Below, piece after piece: positions 63,708 through 64,000 of a DNA stretch of 64,000 nucleotides. Below the pieces are notes generated by a model. The model was given only the letters and a program-made list of their open reading frames with translations, had not been told where the DNA came from and ran no database searches. Source of the stretch: Rhynchopus euleeides (lineage: Eukaryota; Euglenozoa; Diplonemea; Diplonemida; Diplonemidae); assembly GCA_963210315.1 (NCBI GenBank), contig OY723310.1, forward strand, positions 248,001 through 312,000. Reading direction: 5' to 3'. Both the position numbers and the translations under genes were made by a program. Numbering within the stretch: the stretch's first letter is position 1; each line of letters opens with the position of its first letter.

Positions 63708-64000
63708 GGCTGTGTGCTGTGTCCTGTGTGTGATAGTATTACCTGAGCGTGGTCGTGGTGGTGCTAGTGGTCGTGGTCGTGGCATCCGTGACGAGGCCTC
63801 TGTCGGTACGTCGCTCATTTTTTGGCCGGTGCTTCTGAATATCCTCGGCGGACTCCGCAAGAAGTACGCCGAAAGGGTTGGGGTACAGTTCTCTCCCTAA
63901 GTAAGGGCACACCTGGTTCTGTTGGAAGACACGCCTGGTGATGCATGCTGGCGATCTTCCAACTCCTGTTGCAACTACTCTCAAAGCAAGGTGTTGGCCA
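63708..64000. other. intergenic, 5' of the LamG gene
   Basis: It contains a CCACGACC-type repeat near 63750-63785. No gene was recognised. Confidence 0.5.

Overview
This is 64 kb of GC-rich nuclear DNA from a unicellular eukaryote. The evidence is cis-spliced GT-AG introns, eukaryote-only gene families (AK6, ESCRT-I VPS37, a TKL protein kinase, a GT77 glycosyltransferase, a NACHT-WD40 protein), a SINE with its LINE partner, and many TA-flanked inverted-repeat elements. The lineage cannot be fixed from sequence alone. One clue is that all 14 recognisable genes lie on the minus strand, an arrangement best known from Euglenozoa, although some genes here are cis-spliced. There is a 200-base assembly gap at 43391-43590.

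Layout, left to right (all genes on minus). AK6 (1289-2134, two exons). A dense nest of inverted-repeat elements (3070-9253). A five-exon RAF/MLK-like TKL kinase (10422-12769). An IQ-motif basic protein (14035-15198). A two-exon leucine-rich-repeat protein with a cysteine-rich tail (16742-17661). A helical-repeat, PPR-like protein (19758-21290). A large NLR-like gene (23689-30779), read as myristoylation signal, ankyrin, ADP-ribosyltransferase, NACHT, pentapeptide repeats and about 21 WD40 blades; it is cut in two by a 584-bp SINE insertion. An SGNH hydrolase (31809-32390). A second element nest with a LINE 3' end (32441-36636). A GT77-like glycosyltransferase (37253-39301). A long stretch without genes, with one tentative disordered protein (42140-43343). 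A VPS37-like ESCRT-I subunit with UEV, PDZ-like and Mod(r) regions (46444-47709). A Pro/Gln-rich protein (50497-51792). A lysine-rich protein with two repeated modules (54410-55675), whose 3' end is also duplicated. A 3.4-kb satellite-bearing element (56028-59414). A WD40 gene interrupted by a 109-bp inverted-repeat element (59414 to about 60954). A secreted protein of three LamG-like modules (62154-63707).

About a quarter of the window is mobile DNA. One family (E1, about 1148 bp, five copies, 360-bp terminal inverted repeats starting with seven G) sits at TA sites beside G-runs. Other inverted-repeat elements are inserted exactly at the TA next to such elements. The most interesting items are the NLR-like ART-NACHT-WD40 gene with its near-identical, hypervariable WD40 array; the fresh SINE insertion that splits its catalytic domain; and a small element in a WD40 gene whose exact removal would restore the reading frame.
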